A DNA stretch of 64,000 nt from Torreya grandis (lineage: Eukaryota; Streptophyta; Pinopsida; Cupressales; Taxaceae): the NCBI GenBank assembly GCA_037957365.1, contig JARHVA010001737.1, positions 2,033,501-2,097,500 on the forward strand. Direction: 5' to 3'. How positions within the stretch are numbered: position 1 is the first letter of the stretch; every line of letters starts with the position of its first letter. The translations under genes were made by a program, and so were the position numbers. Shown one piece after another: positions 48,922-60,435 of the stretch. A model generated the notes under the pieces. The model was not told the origin of the DNA and did not search any database. It saw only the letters and a list, made by a program, of their open reading frames with translations.

Positions 48922-51900
48922 TGTAATAATTTTGTATAATCATTTGGATCTTTAGAATCTTCTTGTAACTTGTATTTTTAAATAATAGCCATGATGCATC
49001 CCTCAATAGGGTGTGAAGTAAGCAAGGGAAAATATTTTAAATTTTCTTGTGTGATGAAATTGTAAATATATGATTTCTCTTGTTCCCAATCCATTTTATA
49101 TTGGATAGTGTGAAAATGAGTACTAAAAATGGTCTTGGAACATGGCTTGGTTTGACATAGTCCATGAGGGGTTGACATTTAATATTATACCCAAGACCTA
49201 TTCACCCTATGTTAGTAGAAAGAGCAATAGGATACAGAATTCCTTGAGCATGCTTACCCAACCCTTGTCCAAAAGTATACTAACACTTATATAAATATGT
49301 AAATCTAAAACCATACCATTTGACATTTATTGAAGAATTAAATGAACATGGTATATCTATGGTACAACATTGCAATTGATTGAAAGAGGAAGAGCATGAG
49401 ATTGCACACTTGTTTATTTTAACAACGTGGATATGGAATGAACATTTGGATTTTTTTTTTAAAGATTTCATACATGATTTTTCAATGTTATAAAAATGAG
49501 AAGTATAATGTAATGGAGGTTGTTTGAAAGTAAAATTTGGAACATTATCAAATTTTAATCATGTATAAATGAAATGCATAGCATCATGGAAAGTAAGATA
49601 AGGTCTTACAAGAAAATGCATAATCCTATGTAATATTTGAAAAATAATTTCATTCATTAAACCAATTATAGAAGTGATGCAATATTAATTAAGCATAATT
49701 ACAATATAATTTAAACAATGTTAGTGACTATGGATATAATATAATGTAAATCAAATAATACTAATCACTATGAATACAATATAATAAAAAAATGAGATAT
49801 TAGGGTTACTTAATAAAGTGTTTGAATAATTTTTAAGCTCTCAAATATAATGTCTCATTCATTTATTAGTGTCATCCCAAAGTTTTAGAACACTAAATAC
49901 AAAGGTAGACCCATGCCTTGTAGCCCACTAACCCTAGTTTCAAAGGTAGGGTGAGAGTAACTTCCCTAAAAGATACACTCCTCTCAGGTGCACTACAAAT
50001 TAGATTGATAGAAGAGTCTTCATATTGAAATAAAAAGGGATGTTAGGCATTTCCAATATACCTTGAGGTATGGGGAAACTAAACTTTGTGTTTAGCATTG
50101 TACTATGGTTATGAGTATTAGGGTAAACCCATCAAACCATTATTATTTTAAACAAATATGATGTAGCACTTCACGAAAATCACTAATTAGTTTTAAAATT
50201 CCTAAAACATAGTTTCAAAAATAATAAAATTAAAATGAAAAATAAATAAAAAAATAAAAAGTGAAAGGTTTTTATTTTCAAAAATCAAACAAATTTCAAC
50301 TTGAGGTCAAAAGAAATAATTTATGTGTTGGAATGATCGAAGGTGACAAGAAAATTTATTCAGTATTAGATTTAATCCAAGGCCGAATAAGTTGAATCAT
50401 TTTATCTTGGATATTATCTAAAGTCTATGGTTGTTTTATTTCATTGTTAGAAATTTATAGAATTTTGAAATAATTCTTATCTAAAAAATAAAGGAGAACA
50501 CGAAATGTTTTTACAAAAGTGGGTTCAATAGAATTTTTAACCTTTTTTCATTTAATATTAATTAAATTTATTGAATTAAAATATTGAAATAGAAATTTTG
50601 ATGTGTATTGATTAGATAATGAAATACAATAAATATACAATATGCTATAAAATTTATAGAAATTAGAAACTTGTTAAAAATAGAAAAAAACTAAATTTGT
50701 GAAAAACTCCCTAAAAAAGAAATAAATCTGATTGTATAAGTTCAATGTAACTAAAAAATGTGTGAAATTGACTTGCAAATAGAGTTATGTTAAAAATATT
50801 AATTCACATTTTGTTAGGACAAGTCTACGAGAGTAGACAGGGGTGCATTGTAGCCTTGTCTAGATATTGTGGCTACGTCTTGGTTGACTATATTTTTCAT
50901 TTTTCAATCTAGGTATGTGTGATTGCCTACAAGGGTTTACTATTCAAATTAGTGTTTCGTGTTGTCACGTGGAATACCTACAAAATAGAAAACCTTAAAT
51001 ATTACATAAGCACTAGATAGCTATTAGTTAACAAGAGGGATAATACAAATATGTTAGTATGGATGGTTGATATTGCCTCAAAACCTCTTGTAAATGAGAT
51101 TCCTACATAGCCAAATGGGTCTCTATCTAATGTAGTTCTCGTTCATATAGTGATTGTGTGATCTATGATTATGCAATAGAATGACTATAGCTATAAGATT
51201 GATTGATATTTTTGAAAATATATGCCTTTGACATGAAATAATAATATTCAGACTTGGATTATGAATATTTTATTAATGTAGTGTTGAAATAGGAAGAATT
51301 AGTGTTATTTTGCTCAGTGCATAGTGTGATTGTTAAAGAGATCCAGTGGGGTTATAATGAGTGGCCTTGATGTGTCTTTATAGGAGAATATTTATAATAA
51401 TGTCTTTAAATGACCTTAAAATATGCACAAGAGATCTATTTTGTAACATCTCAATTTGAAACAGTAACCATTGGCACATGGGAGATAAGGCTACACTAGG
51501 GTACAAGGCCAAAGTTTGGCCCTATCTATTTAGTGTAAATTTATCTCTAAAATCCAGAGATAAGGGAGATAAAATTGACATGATCTTGTGGATTAAATAG
51601 GGATGAATGCAAATAAAATAGTTATGTATGTATGATATTTTCAATGCTTACAATATAATGATGTGTCTCTTATAGATTACGAGTCAATGAAATGGTGAAT
51701 AGACCAACTGAAGGTAAGGAAGTAAAGAATAAAATTTGTCAAGTTCTTAATGATTAATTTTATGTGTCTTATCAGGATGAGCAATAAATAGACAAATTCT
51801 AAATATTAGACTAAGAGAATAAAACCACCAAAAAAGTCTTTTGCCAAAAAAAAAAATTCAATGAAGAAAATTTTCATTAACTATATTGCCTTGTTATATT

Positions 51901-52170
51901 TTCATGAGAGCCCTTTTATAGGGAAGATATACTAGTTTTTTAATGATGAGTGGAATTTAATATTCTCAACTCCTAACCACTAGCCACTAACCCCAAACTA
52001 AATCTTATCTATTTAATAAAACTTAGAAAAACAAATCATAGGTTTAAATAATTTAATAAATGGGTAAGTGCATGGAGTTGGGGGGCCAAAAGTAGACACA
52101 TTTTACATTCAAACTAATTTCAATGTTTCTATGTACATTTAAAAAAGTGCATACGCAATGTTAGCATATA
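48922..52170. other. AT-rich DNA upstream of the gag fragment, nothing firm
   Basis: The leader and LTR of the gag-protease fragment should lie here, but I found no second LTR. Open frames of about 60 codons (49178-48978, 49471-49280) lack support. Confidence 0.45.
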
Positions 52171-52190
52171 GGCTCAATAATTATTGAGCC
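52171..52190. repeat. Perfect 20-bp palindrome
   Basis: GGCTCAATAATTATTGAGCC equals its own reverse complement. It is followed directly by three short tandem units. No LTR or transposon end could be tied to it. Confidence 0.95.
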
Positions 52191-52195
52191 AGGAC

Positions 52196-52280
52196 TATGT
52201 ATGCAGTTTTATTATTTAAAACCATGTATGTAGTTTTAGTATTTAGAACCGTGTATGCAATATTATTGTTATAAAATCAC
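52196..52280. repeat. Three ~28-bp tandem units beside the palindrome
   Basis: Units near 52196-52223, 52224-52250 and 52251-52280 share TGTATG(C/T)A and TTAT/TTAG-ATTTA-AA. They are short and diverged. Confidence 0.7.
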
Positions 52281-52964
52281 ATACATGGAATAGTTTACTA
52301 TTACATTGGCATGCATAGTATATAAATAAAATAAAAATTTAAGTATAAGTTTACATTTAAATAGGCAGATATAATTTATTATACTTTAAATTATATTTTA
52401 TTTATATAATTTCAATATTTTTGAGAGTCATTTCATACCTCTAGGAGCTATAATGTAAATTTTGGGTTTTGGAGGATCCTATCATATTCTAGACTTAGTC
52501 AGATTTCAGGGTTTTAGGGTTTTAGACTTAGTCATATTTTAGGGTTTAAATATTTTAAGGAGACATCATAGGAGGTATGAAGGTTGCATGATGAGATGTA
52601 GGTATGATAGAATAATATGAAAACATCTCTCACAAAGTGTCATAACTTGATCCCATCCCATTCCCTATGCACCCCTTAAGGCATACACTCTAGAAAAAAT
52701 GCATCAACAAGAACCTAATTCATTTAAGAACCATCTAATGCATAAAATCATACACAACATGATTTATATTTTTGGGATACATCTCTAATATAAATCCCAT
52801 GGAGAAAACACACGCCTCACTTCTTTCATTCCATGATCGTGGATATTTCTACTAAAGTTTGATAAATATAAACAATTTTTTACTTTATCAATTATTCTTG
52901 ATTAATCGACCACCCTTGTCGATTGATATTTAGTTAAAAAAATCCTTTCCATTATGATTGGACC
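52281..52964. other. AT-rich DNA with a small TTTAGGG-type patch
   Basis: Near 52505-52550 are a few TTTTAGGG-like words on the plus strand, opposite in orientation to the AAACCCT array that starts at 52965. Nothing else supported. Confidence 0.55.
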
Positions 52965-54096
52965 CTAAACCCTAAACCCTAAACCCTATACCTTAAACTT
53001 TATGCCCTAAACCTTAAACCATAAATCATAAACCCTAAACCCTAAACCAATTGATTTAACCCAAATTAACATCATTTAGAGTAAGAATTAGGTTCATAAG
53101 GCTTAATTTGGCCAAAATTGCATCACTAATTAGCACAATTGACTAATTGGCTCAATATATGATGACATTGGGGCTAATTAAGCCCAAAAGCACATTTTTT
53201 AGTCATAAATAGGTTTAAAGAGCTAAAATTGGACCTAATTGCCTTTGTGATTTAACCCTATACCCTAAAACCTAAACCTTATACCCTATATCCTAAAAAC
53301 TAAACCCTAAACCCTAAATCATAAACACTAAACCCTAAATTAATTGATTTAGTCCCAATTAACATCCTTTAAAGTAATAATTATTTTCATAGGGCTCAAT
53401 TCGGCCCAAATCACATCAATTATTACCCTAATTGACTAATTAGCTCAACCTGTGATGACATTGGTGTTAATTTTTCCCAAAATCACATTCTATAGTAACA
53501 AGTAGGTTCAATGAGCTAAAATTATCCCCAATTGCCTTTGCAATTGGACCCTATACCTCAAACCATACACCTTAAACTCTAAGTGCAAAATTATAAACTC
53601 TTTAAACCCTAAACTAATCATTTTAGCCCTAATTAACATCATTTAACTAAGAATTAAGTTCATAGAGCTTAATTTGGCCCAAATTACATCATTAATTTTC
53701 CTAATCAACTAATTGGCTTAATCTGTGATGACATCAGGGTTAATTGAACTCAAATCACATTCTATAGTCACAAATAGGTTAAAGAAGCTCAAATCATCCC
53801 TAATTACCTTTGTAATTAGACCCTATATCCTAAACCTAAAACACTATACCTTAAACATTATGCCCTAAACCTTAAACCCTAAGTCATAAAACCTAAACCC
53901 TAAACCAATTAATTTAGCCCAAATTAAGATCTTTTAGTGTAAGAATTAGGTTCACAAGTCTTCCTTTAGTCCAAATCACATCATTGATTACACCAATTGA
54001 CTAATTGGATCAATTTGTGAGGACATTGGGGCTAAATGAGCCCAAAATCAAATTTTGTAGTCATAAATAGGTTCAACGAGCTCAAATTGGCCCCAA
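52965..54096. repeat. Telomere-like interstitial array, left block (four units)
   Basis: Each ~270-293 bp unit has 80-95 bp of degenerate AAACCCT/ATACCCT heptamers, then a ~200 bp spacer. Heptamer blocks start near 52965, 53255, 53548 and 53818. The spacer carries an inverted pair of the type TTAGCCCCAATTAACATC and GATGACATTGGGGCTAA. It also holds two related halves (TAGGTTCATAGGGCTCAATT and TAGGTTCAACGAGCTCAAAT). The telomere heptamer is the Arabidopsis type. The block is interrupted at 54097 by a retroelement and resumes at 57571. Confidence 0.92.
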
Positions 54097-54330
54097 TGAA
54101 TGGCTCCAAGAATGGGAGGTAATAATGAACAAATTACATTACAAGTAATTAATTTAATGAAATATAATAATGTATTCATTCAAGATTTATTTACAAAACA
54201 TGTGAAAATATTTATAGGCTTTTCATGGGTGGTTACGGGATACAACCAACTTTTCCCATGAACCAAAAATTATTTAAAACAAAGTAAAAACTAACTATAC
54301 TAACTTTGGATCATTAAAAATAATCCAACA
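54097..54330 (-). repeat. 3' LTR of the gag-only element
   Basis: On the plus strand it runs from TGAATGGCTCC to AATAATCCAACA; in element sense it therefore starts TGTTGGATTATT and ends GAGCCATTCA. The partner at 57320-57570 has two small insertions. Confidence 0.93.
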
Positions 54331-54346
54331 AACTCCCCCTTGATCC
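54331..54346 (-). other. Polypurine tract of the gag-only element
   Basis: Minus-strand GGATCAAGGGGGAGTT abuts the 3' LTR. The run of G and A is typical of Copia elements. Confidence 0.85.
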
Positions 54347-55009
54347 AAAGTGGTATAGAAAGACTGAAGCAAAGAACTGTGAGTCATCCAAGTAGACTCT
54401 GATGCAACTATAATTGGTACACTCTGCATCTTGGACTGATCCACATCTTGATCATCCTTGCACTGTATTAGAACATGAACACGCACTATCCAACTACATC
54501 AATCCTCACATAGAATCCATCCAACAAGTGACTACCCCCTGTAATGTGTATGGCACATCTCAAACTGATACCCAACAATTTCTAACATCTCCTACATGCC
54601 TTTGCTTAACACTAACAATGATATCAACATAATGCTGACTCATACCATAAATCACCAATGACTAATCGAAAGCCAATATAAAATATCTTCTCCCCCTATC
54701 AAGCGAGAGGTGAGAAGCTATGCAACAAATAAACCAAGTACAAACCACTTAAATGCTCCACATTAAAGATCATAGAAACACTATATCTATCAAAGCAAAG
54801 TACAAAAGCCAAAAAATTCTACTACATCAAATCCTAATATTGAGCCTAACAGCTTACACAAATGGGTGTGTCACCATCTTAGAATATATAGTCATCAACT
54901 GTGGAGCAAGCAACTTCACAATCATCCCATCCATCAAAAGAATATGTAGAAGAATAGCCAGAAGAGGAACTAGAAGAATGACCAAAGTGACCGGAGTGAC
55001 CAATAATGT
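54347..55009 (-). other. 3' internal region of the gag-only element
   Basis: Between gag and purine tract. A Ser-rich and acidic reading (about 55010-54890) may be the end of gag, but no integrase or RT motif is seen. The remainder appears non-coding. Confidence 0.55.
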
Positions 55010-55988
55010 TTGCTTATGATTTTTGTCAATGTCAAGAGGACCTTCATCTGGAGGGGCATGCTATCGTGAGATGGCCTATGCCACCACAATTGTAGAAAAT
55101 TGTCTCACATTTATTGGAACTAGAAGAAGAATAGCCACATGAAGAAGAATGCTTGTGATTGTGCTTGTGTCTATGTGAATGTTTGTGGTGATGCTCATGA
55201 TTTGGAGAACTATAATGACGTCTATGCTTAGGATAGCCTGAATGATCCCTATGTCCAGAATGATGCTTATGTCTTGAAGAACCAAAATGATGCTTATGCC
55301 TAGAAGTGTGCCTATGAGAGTGTCTCTATTTCTCTTTGTGTCTTCTGTTGGGCTCATACAATGGATTTCCTATTTTGGAATAGTGTGCCTCCTTAGTAGA
55401 TTTATTCTTTGTAAATTATCGCTCATGTTGAGTGGGTAACTCATAAATGGAATCAAAAGTAGATTTGTTAAGCTTATCACTAGGTTGTAATATCTCTAAA
55501 AAATTTTTGTAGCTAGGGCTAAGACCATTCAAAACAATAAAAATGAGCATTTGATCATCAATTTTCCTACCAGTAGTGCCATATTTTTGTTTCAAATTCT
55601 TAATGCATGACACATATTCTAAAACAACTTCATCATCAGAGAGTTTAGTATTAAGTAACTACATAATAAGGTCAATTTTCTTATAAGTAGGTTGTTTATC
55701 ATACAAGTCTTTTAGAGCTTTTCATGCTTTCCAAGCTTCAGATTTGATGGCTTCTATGTGAATTATAACTTGAGCACTACAAGTTGATTTCAATAAAGCA
55801 AGGGTACACTTGTCATGTTTATGAAATTTTGCAAGTTTTATGGCTTCAATGAGCAACGTTGGTTGATTTTCAACTACTTCCCATAATTCATTAAAAATTA
55901 ATCTGTTTTCCATGTTCATTGACCATTCCTTATAATTTTTGGGAGTTAGGCGTCTAGTGTCAGAAATGAGGCTCACAATTTTAGCCAT
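55010..55988 (-). pseudogene. Copia-like gag (UBN2 type) with His-rich tail and zinc knuckle
   Basis: Starts at the ATG at 55988 (MAKIVSLISDTRRLTPKNYK). The N-terminal region fits the Copia gag/UBN2 domain: NYKEWSMNMENRLIFNELWE near 55940-55880, then, after a stop near 55722, CIKNLKQKYGTTGRKIDDQM and LIFIVLNGLSPSYKNFLEIL at 55613-55500 and FDSIYELPTQHER to about 55420. Next comes a ~45-residue stretch with about 20 His (55320-55150), in groups such as HEHHHKHSHRHKHNHKH, then a knuckle FYNCGGIGHLTIACPS near 55100-55055 in which the first Cys of C-x2-C-x4-H-x4-C is Phe. A few stops interrupt it. It is better kept than the other old elements. Confidence 0.8.
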
Positions 55989-57302
55989 GATGCAGAAAAA
56001 ATGAAGAGTAAGGAATGCTATCAAGGTTTTGTCTTTACCTTCGAATAGCTTCCATTTTACAAATGATCTTGGGACTTGTGATGGACTTGCATTTTGAAGG
56101 TTTTTATTTTGACCAAAAATGCACCTTGCTACATTATTTAGAATACATTTGTTTTACAAACATAGAAGAAAGCCCCAAAACAAAAATTTGATCATTCTAA
56201 TGTATCCTAAATGTTGAAAATCATGAAAATCGCCTGGTCACATGACCACCTTTGCAGATGATAAGATGTATAACTAGTGTCATAAGAATGAGGACTTACA
56301 CCCTTATGTCTTTGTATGAATAAAAAAAAGATTCTAAAAAGAGAATATTCCTCTAAAAAGAAAGGTTTGAACCCTTGACCTCCCCCTTTCAAACTACTTC
56401 ACAAAATTAGGCTTTCCAAGTGCTCTATGAGCATTTACAAGTTTACAAAGATATAAATTGCTATATAAACTTGATTTTTTGCTCTATGATAATAAAAAAA
56501 TATCACTTGAATGAGTAATTTTCAAATTTTCCCATGAAAATCATTTCTCCAAGTAAATATCAAATCTTTGAAGCTTTAGGTGGGACCCAGTCAAATCCTA
56601 ATATTTAACAAACTATATGAAATTTTTGCAAAGTGAAATAATTTATATTTCTCAATATTCCAATGCCTCCCTAAGGATTTCTAATGCCATAGCTGATTTG
56701 AAAATGTCTGGAACTCTTCAACAACTCCACCAGGCCATACAAGATTATACAGGGCCATACAAAAGCATTTGTGGATTAGTTTAAGATTTTTAGAGAAGAT
56801 TTTGACTAAGAAAATCTATTTTTTGATAAATTAAGATACTATGCAGGTTGTACAATAGCAAATTTAGGCTGTACAACTAAATATGGCAACCTAAAAACTT
56901 ATCAGATACTTTTGGAATTAAAAATAGATCTTCAGGAACTCAAATTTAGATAAAGAAACAAGCAACAATTACCAAAAGAATGGAATCCATTTTAAGGTTG
57001 CCAAGTTCAATAAGGCCATACAAATGGCTTTTTAGTAGATTTTAGAGTTTGAATATCATGACTAGATCTTTTGAAAGCTTAAAAATTCAAGGAGCAGGCC
57101 ACACAAAATTACACAAAGGCAATATTTTCTCCAAAATTTTACTATAAAATTATTTGAAAAATTAAATATTTTAATAATTTTTCAAAGTTTCAACTTTAGA
57201 ACAACCAAAGTTTATTTGACGGGCATACCATTTTTGGGATTCTACATGAATGAATCTTTCACCTTGTTTGGTTTTCACCCCAAATTCACCATGCTCCAAA
57301 AA
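55989..57302 (-). other. Leader of the gag-only element
   Basis: 1.3 kb between primer site and gag ATG. Contains repeated words GGCCATACAA (56733-56765, 57010-57020) and related ACACAAAATTACAC-type text. No coding support. Confidence 0.55.
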
Positions 57303-57318
57303 CCATGCTCTGATACCA
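57303..57318 (-). other. Primer-binding site, initiator tRNA-Met type
   Basis: Minus-strand TGGTATCAGAGCATGG lies one base from the 5' LTR, matching the usual initiator-Met primer site of plant Copia elements. Confidence 0.92.
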
Positions 57319-57319
57319 C

Positions 57320-57570
57320 TGATGGCTCCAGGAACATGAGGCAATAATGAACAAATTACATTGCAAGTAAATAATTTAATGAAATATAATAATGTATTCA
57401 ATCAAGATTTATTTACAAAACATGTGAAAAGCTTTATAGGCTTTTCATGGGTGGTTATGAGTTACGAGATACAACCAAATTTTCCTATGAACCAACAATT
57501 ATTTAAAACAAAGTAAAAACTAACTAAATATTAACTATACTAGCTTTGGATCATTAAAAATAATCCAACA
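57320..57570 (-). repeat. 5' LTR of the gag-only element
   Basis: Plus-strand TGATGGCTCC to AATAATCCAACA. Longer than the partner by two insertions (near 57463-57470 and 57525-57535), otherwise highly similar, so this insertion is younger than the 16 kb element. Confidence 0.93.
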
Positions 57571-58934
57571 CCAATTGCGTTCATGACTGGATCAAATATC
57601 TTAAAACCTAAACCTTATACCCTATACCCTAAGCACTAAAGCCTAAACCCTAAATCATAAACCCTAAACCCTAAATCAATTGATTTAGCCACACTTAACA
57701 TCCTTTAAAGTAATAATTATTTTCATAGGGCTCAATTTAGACTAGATCAAATCACTTATTTCCCCAATTGACTAATTGGCTCAACCTATGATGACATTGG
57801 GGCTAATTGTGCCCAAAATCACATTCTATAATTGAAAGTGAGTTTAAAGAGCTCAAATTGGCCTTGATTGCCTTCGTGATTACACCTTATACCTTAAGCC
57901 CTAAACCATATACCTTAAACCCTAAGCTCTAAATCATAAAGCCTAAATCATAAACACCTTAAAGCTTAAACCAATCATTTTAGCCCCAATTAATATCATT
58001 TAAACTAAGAATTAGGTTCACAAGACTCAATCTAGCCAAAATCACATCACTAATTAACTCAAAATGGGATGACATGGGGGCTAATTGAGCCCAAAATCAT
58101 ATTTTATAGTCACAAATAGGTTGAGTAAGCTTAAATTATACCCAATTGCCTTTGAAATTAAACCCTATACCATAAACCCTAAACCTTATACCTTAAACCC
58201 TAAGACCTAAATCTTAAACCCTAAATTATAAACCCTAAACACTAAACTAATTGATTTAGCCCAAATTAACATCTTTTAAGGTGCAAGTTAGGTTCATGAG
58301 GCTCAATTTGGACTAAATTACATCATTGATTACCTCAATTAACTAATTGGTTCAATATGTGATGCATTGGGGATAATTAAGCCTAAAATCACTTTCTGTA
58401 GTCACAAATAGGTTTAATGAACTCAAACTGGTCCTAATTACCTTTGTTATTAGACCTTATACCCTAAAACCTAAACCTTATATGCTATATACTAAGCCCT
58501 AGATCTTAAACCCTAATCCCTAAATCGTAAACCCTGAACCTTAAATCAATCAATTTAGCCCCAATTAACATCCTTTAGAGTAATAATTATTTTCATAGGA
58601 CTCAATTTGTCCCAAATTGCATCACTTATTGCCCCATTTGACTAATCGGTTCAACCTCTGATGACATTGGGGCTAATTTTGCTCCAAAATCAGTTTATAT
58701 AATTATAAGTAGGTTTAACAAGCTCAAATTATCCACAAATGCCTTCGTGATTGGACCCTATACCCTATACCATATAACTTAAAGCCTATGCCTTAAACCC
58801 TAAACCTTAAATCATAAACTCTTTAAACCCTAATCCAATTTTTTTAGCCCTAATTAACATAATTTAGACTAAGAATTCGGTTCACAGGGATCAATTTGGC
58901 CTAAATCACATCATTAATTACCCCATTGACTAAT
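57571..58934. repeat. Telomere-like interstitial array, right block (five units)
   Basis: Continues the same unit structure after the gag-only insertion: heptamer blocks begin near 57602, 57885, 58160, 58452 and 58758. The last unit stops partway through its spacer (at GACTAAT, about 58934), next to the LTR element that starts at 58964. Confidence 0.92.
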
Positions 58935-59308
58935 GTGTAAATTTATCAAAATATAGTTGAAATTGTAGACACCTAAAAAGTGTCTAACCCTTGGTCTTCC
59001 TCTCTCCCCTTGGTCCCTTGCCACTTCGACTATCCCTAACCTACCTAAGTCTTATTAATTGGAAATAAACATCTATTTTTAATTAAATAAGGCCCCTTTT
59101 CCCTCTCCTTGCCACCTCGCCACCCTAGGATACCCTCCTTGGATCCCCTTTATTCCCCACATGGCCATTTAATGCCTTAGACTCCCATTCCAACCTCTCC
59201 TCTCGCCCATTTACCCCCCCGTCGACCGTTTCATCCTCGCATTCATTTGACTCGGCCATTGGGAAACGGATGAAAGGCTATTTTTAGCCTTTCTCCAGCC
59301 TTTTAGCC

Positions 59309-59359
59309 ACCGACGTCGGTCATCCTTCGGCCGACGTCGGCGATATTGCCGGCGTCGGC
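59309..59359 (+). promoter_or_regulatory. Cluster of three GC palindromes in the LTR
   Basis: ACCGACGTCGGT (59309-59320), GCCGACGTCGGC (59330-59341) and GCCGGCGTCGGC (59348-59359). The first two are perfect palindromes. Each half holds RCCGAC, the known core of the DRE/CRT element bound by DREB/CBF factors, and the centre holds ACGT, a bZIP core. Regulatory use is inference. Confidence 0.5.
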
Positions 59360-59651
59360 ACCCTTCATAACGGTTTTCTTCACCGTTTTCTGGTCCGGTT
59401 CTTCTCTCTGTTCTCTCTGGTTCCGCTTGACTTTTCTTCACTTCTCTGCGTCTCTAACTCTCGCATCCCGACTCTTTAATCTCTGGTATCAGACCCTTGT
59501 ATCAGTGCTTCACTTGACCTCTCTCCCAATCAATCTGACTCTCTCCCTCAGGTACACAGCAATCTTCTACAGGTGAACAACAGGGAATCTTCATCAGCAA
59601 CAGGCCTTCAACAAGCGGCAACAAGACCAACACTTTCTTCAGCAGGCACAG

Positions 59652-59727
59652 GTAAGTACTCTGTTTATTTTCTTTATGCTTTCTAGTTATCGTGTTTTAA
59701 ACTAGATTCAGCTCTTCTACCCCCCAG
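59652..59727 (+). other. Intron-like segment 1 in the LTR (candidate)
   Basis: CACAG/GTAAGT at 59652 is a near-ideal 5' splice site. A pyrimidine-rich CTTCTACCCCCCAG ends at 59727. The length of 76 nt is near the lower limit for plant introns, so the acceptor is uncertain. Confidence 0.3.
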
Positions 59728-59951
59728 ACTATTAACCAAACCAGGCAGACCCGGATTCCTATCTCCTTGATTGTCCTCCTCTACCCTTCTGCCCGTTTGA
59801 CTCTTTTGCACCTCTGCCTAAGACCATTCACAGACCCGTCTATCAGCCTCAGACCCGTCCATAGACACGTCCACAGACCAGACCTCAGATCAAGCCCGGA
59901 CCATCCACAGACCAGGACCCTGACCAGACCCATCTAGAGGCCATTGCCCCG

Positions 59952-60043
59952 ACCGACGCCGGTCATTACCCCGACCGACGACGGCAACATAGCCAACATC
60001 GCCAGACCCGACAACCGACGCCGGTAGGACCACCGACGCCGGC
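59952..60043 (+). promoter_or_regulatory. Second LTR cluster of palindrome-like words
   Basis: ACCGACGCCGGT (59952-59963), ACCGACGACGGC (59974-59985), ACCGACGCCGGT (60014-60025) and ACCGACGCCGGC (60032-60043): the same word family with one or two centre changes. All keep ACCGAC. Confidence 0.45.
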
Positions 60044-60073
60044 GACTGCAACCAGTTTGACAGCTTCTTCCAG

Positions 60074-60280
60074 GTAAGCTTTTGCTTCCTTTTCTCTTTC
60101 AGTTTGCTATCATTTCCGTCTTTTTTAGCATTCTGTCTTTTTATCAGTCATTTATCTTTTATCAAAACAGTGGGTTGACCTCCCTTAAGGAAGTTTTTAC
60201 ACTTCCGAGAACAGGCTTTCGCTTGGCAACCCACCGCCTATCTATCTAACGCCTTTTCATCCAAGTTTTCTTCTTTGCAG
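60074..60280 (+). other. Intron-like segment 2 in the LTR (candidate)
   Basis: CCAG/GTAAGC at 60074, a CTAAC branch-point-like word at 60246-60250, a pyrimidine-rich stretch and TTTGCAG ending at 60280. Length (207 nt) and branch-to-acceptor distance (about 30 nt) are normal for a plant intron. Whether the leader RNA is spliced is unknown. Confidence 0.4.
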
Positions 60281-60435
60281 GTGTCATTCCTCCACAGCCA
60301 AAGAGGAGTGCCCACAAGTGTCTGGATTTACGGTGCGCAATCTTATCCAGGTACTTCCCAAGCCTTGTCCATTCTTTTTTAGTTTCTTCTTTCTCTTAAA
60401 TCTGAAAAAAAGTGAATTTTGAGTAGAAACATCTC

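Larger units (their letters stand above)
54097..57570 (-). mobile_element. 3.5-kb gag-only LTR element (non-autonomous, Copia-like)
   Basis: Short LTRs (54097-54330, 57320-57570) bracket about 3 kb coding only gag. The minus-strand primer site is of initiator tRNA-Met type and the purine tract lies beside the left LTR. CCAA on both sides (54093-54096 and 57571-57574), inside array spacer sequence, fits a target duplication. No protease, integrase or RT is found. Plants are known to contain such gag-only LTR elements (TR-GAG), which need enzymes from a partner. Confidence 0.88.
58964..60431 (+). repeat. 5' LTR of the young element (single copy in window)
   Basis: Defined by TGTAGACACC at the left and ...GTAGAAACA four bases before the primer site. 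Contains seven GC-rich palindrome-like words (59309-59359 and 59952-60043) and intron-like signals. The left edge could instead be the TGTAAATT at 58936, where the array sequence ends; the other LTR, outside the window, would settle it. Confidence 0.72.

Noticed and set aside
52965..58934. True chromosome end
   Set aside because: Heptamers are degenerate, separated by ~200 bp spacers and flanked on both sides by other DNA and insertions, so this is an interstitial array.
59484..59493. TGGTATCAGA resembling an initiator-Met primer site
   Set aside because: It lies inside the LTR and not next to an LTR end; the real primer site of this element is at 60436.
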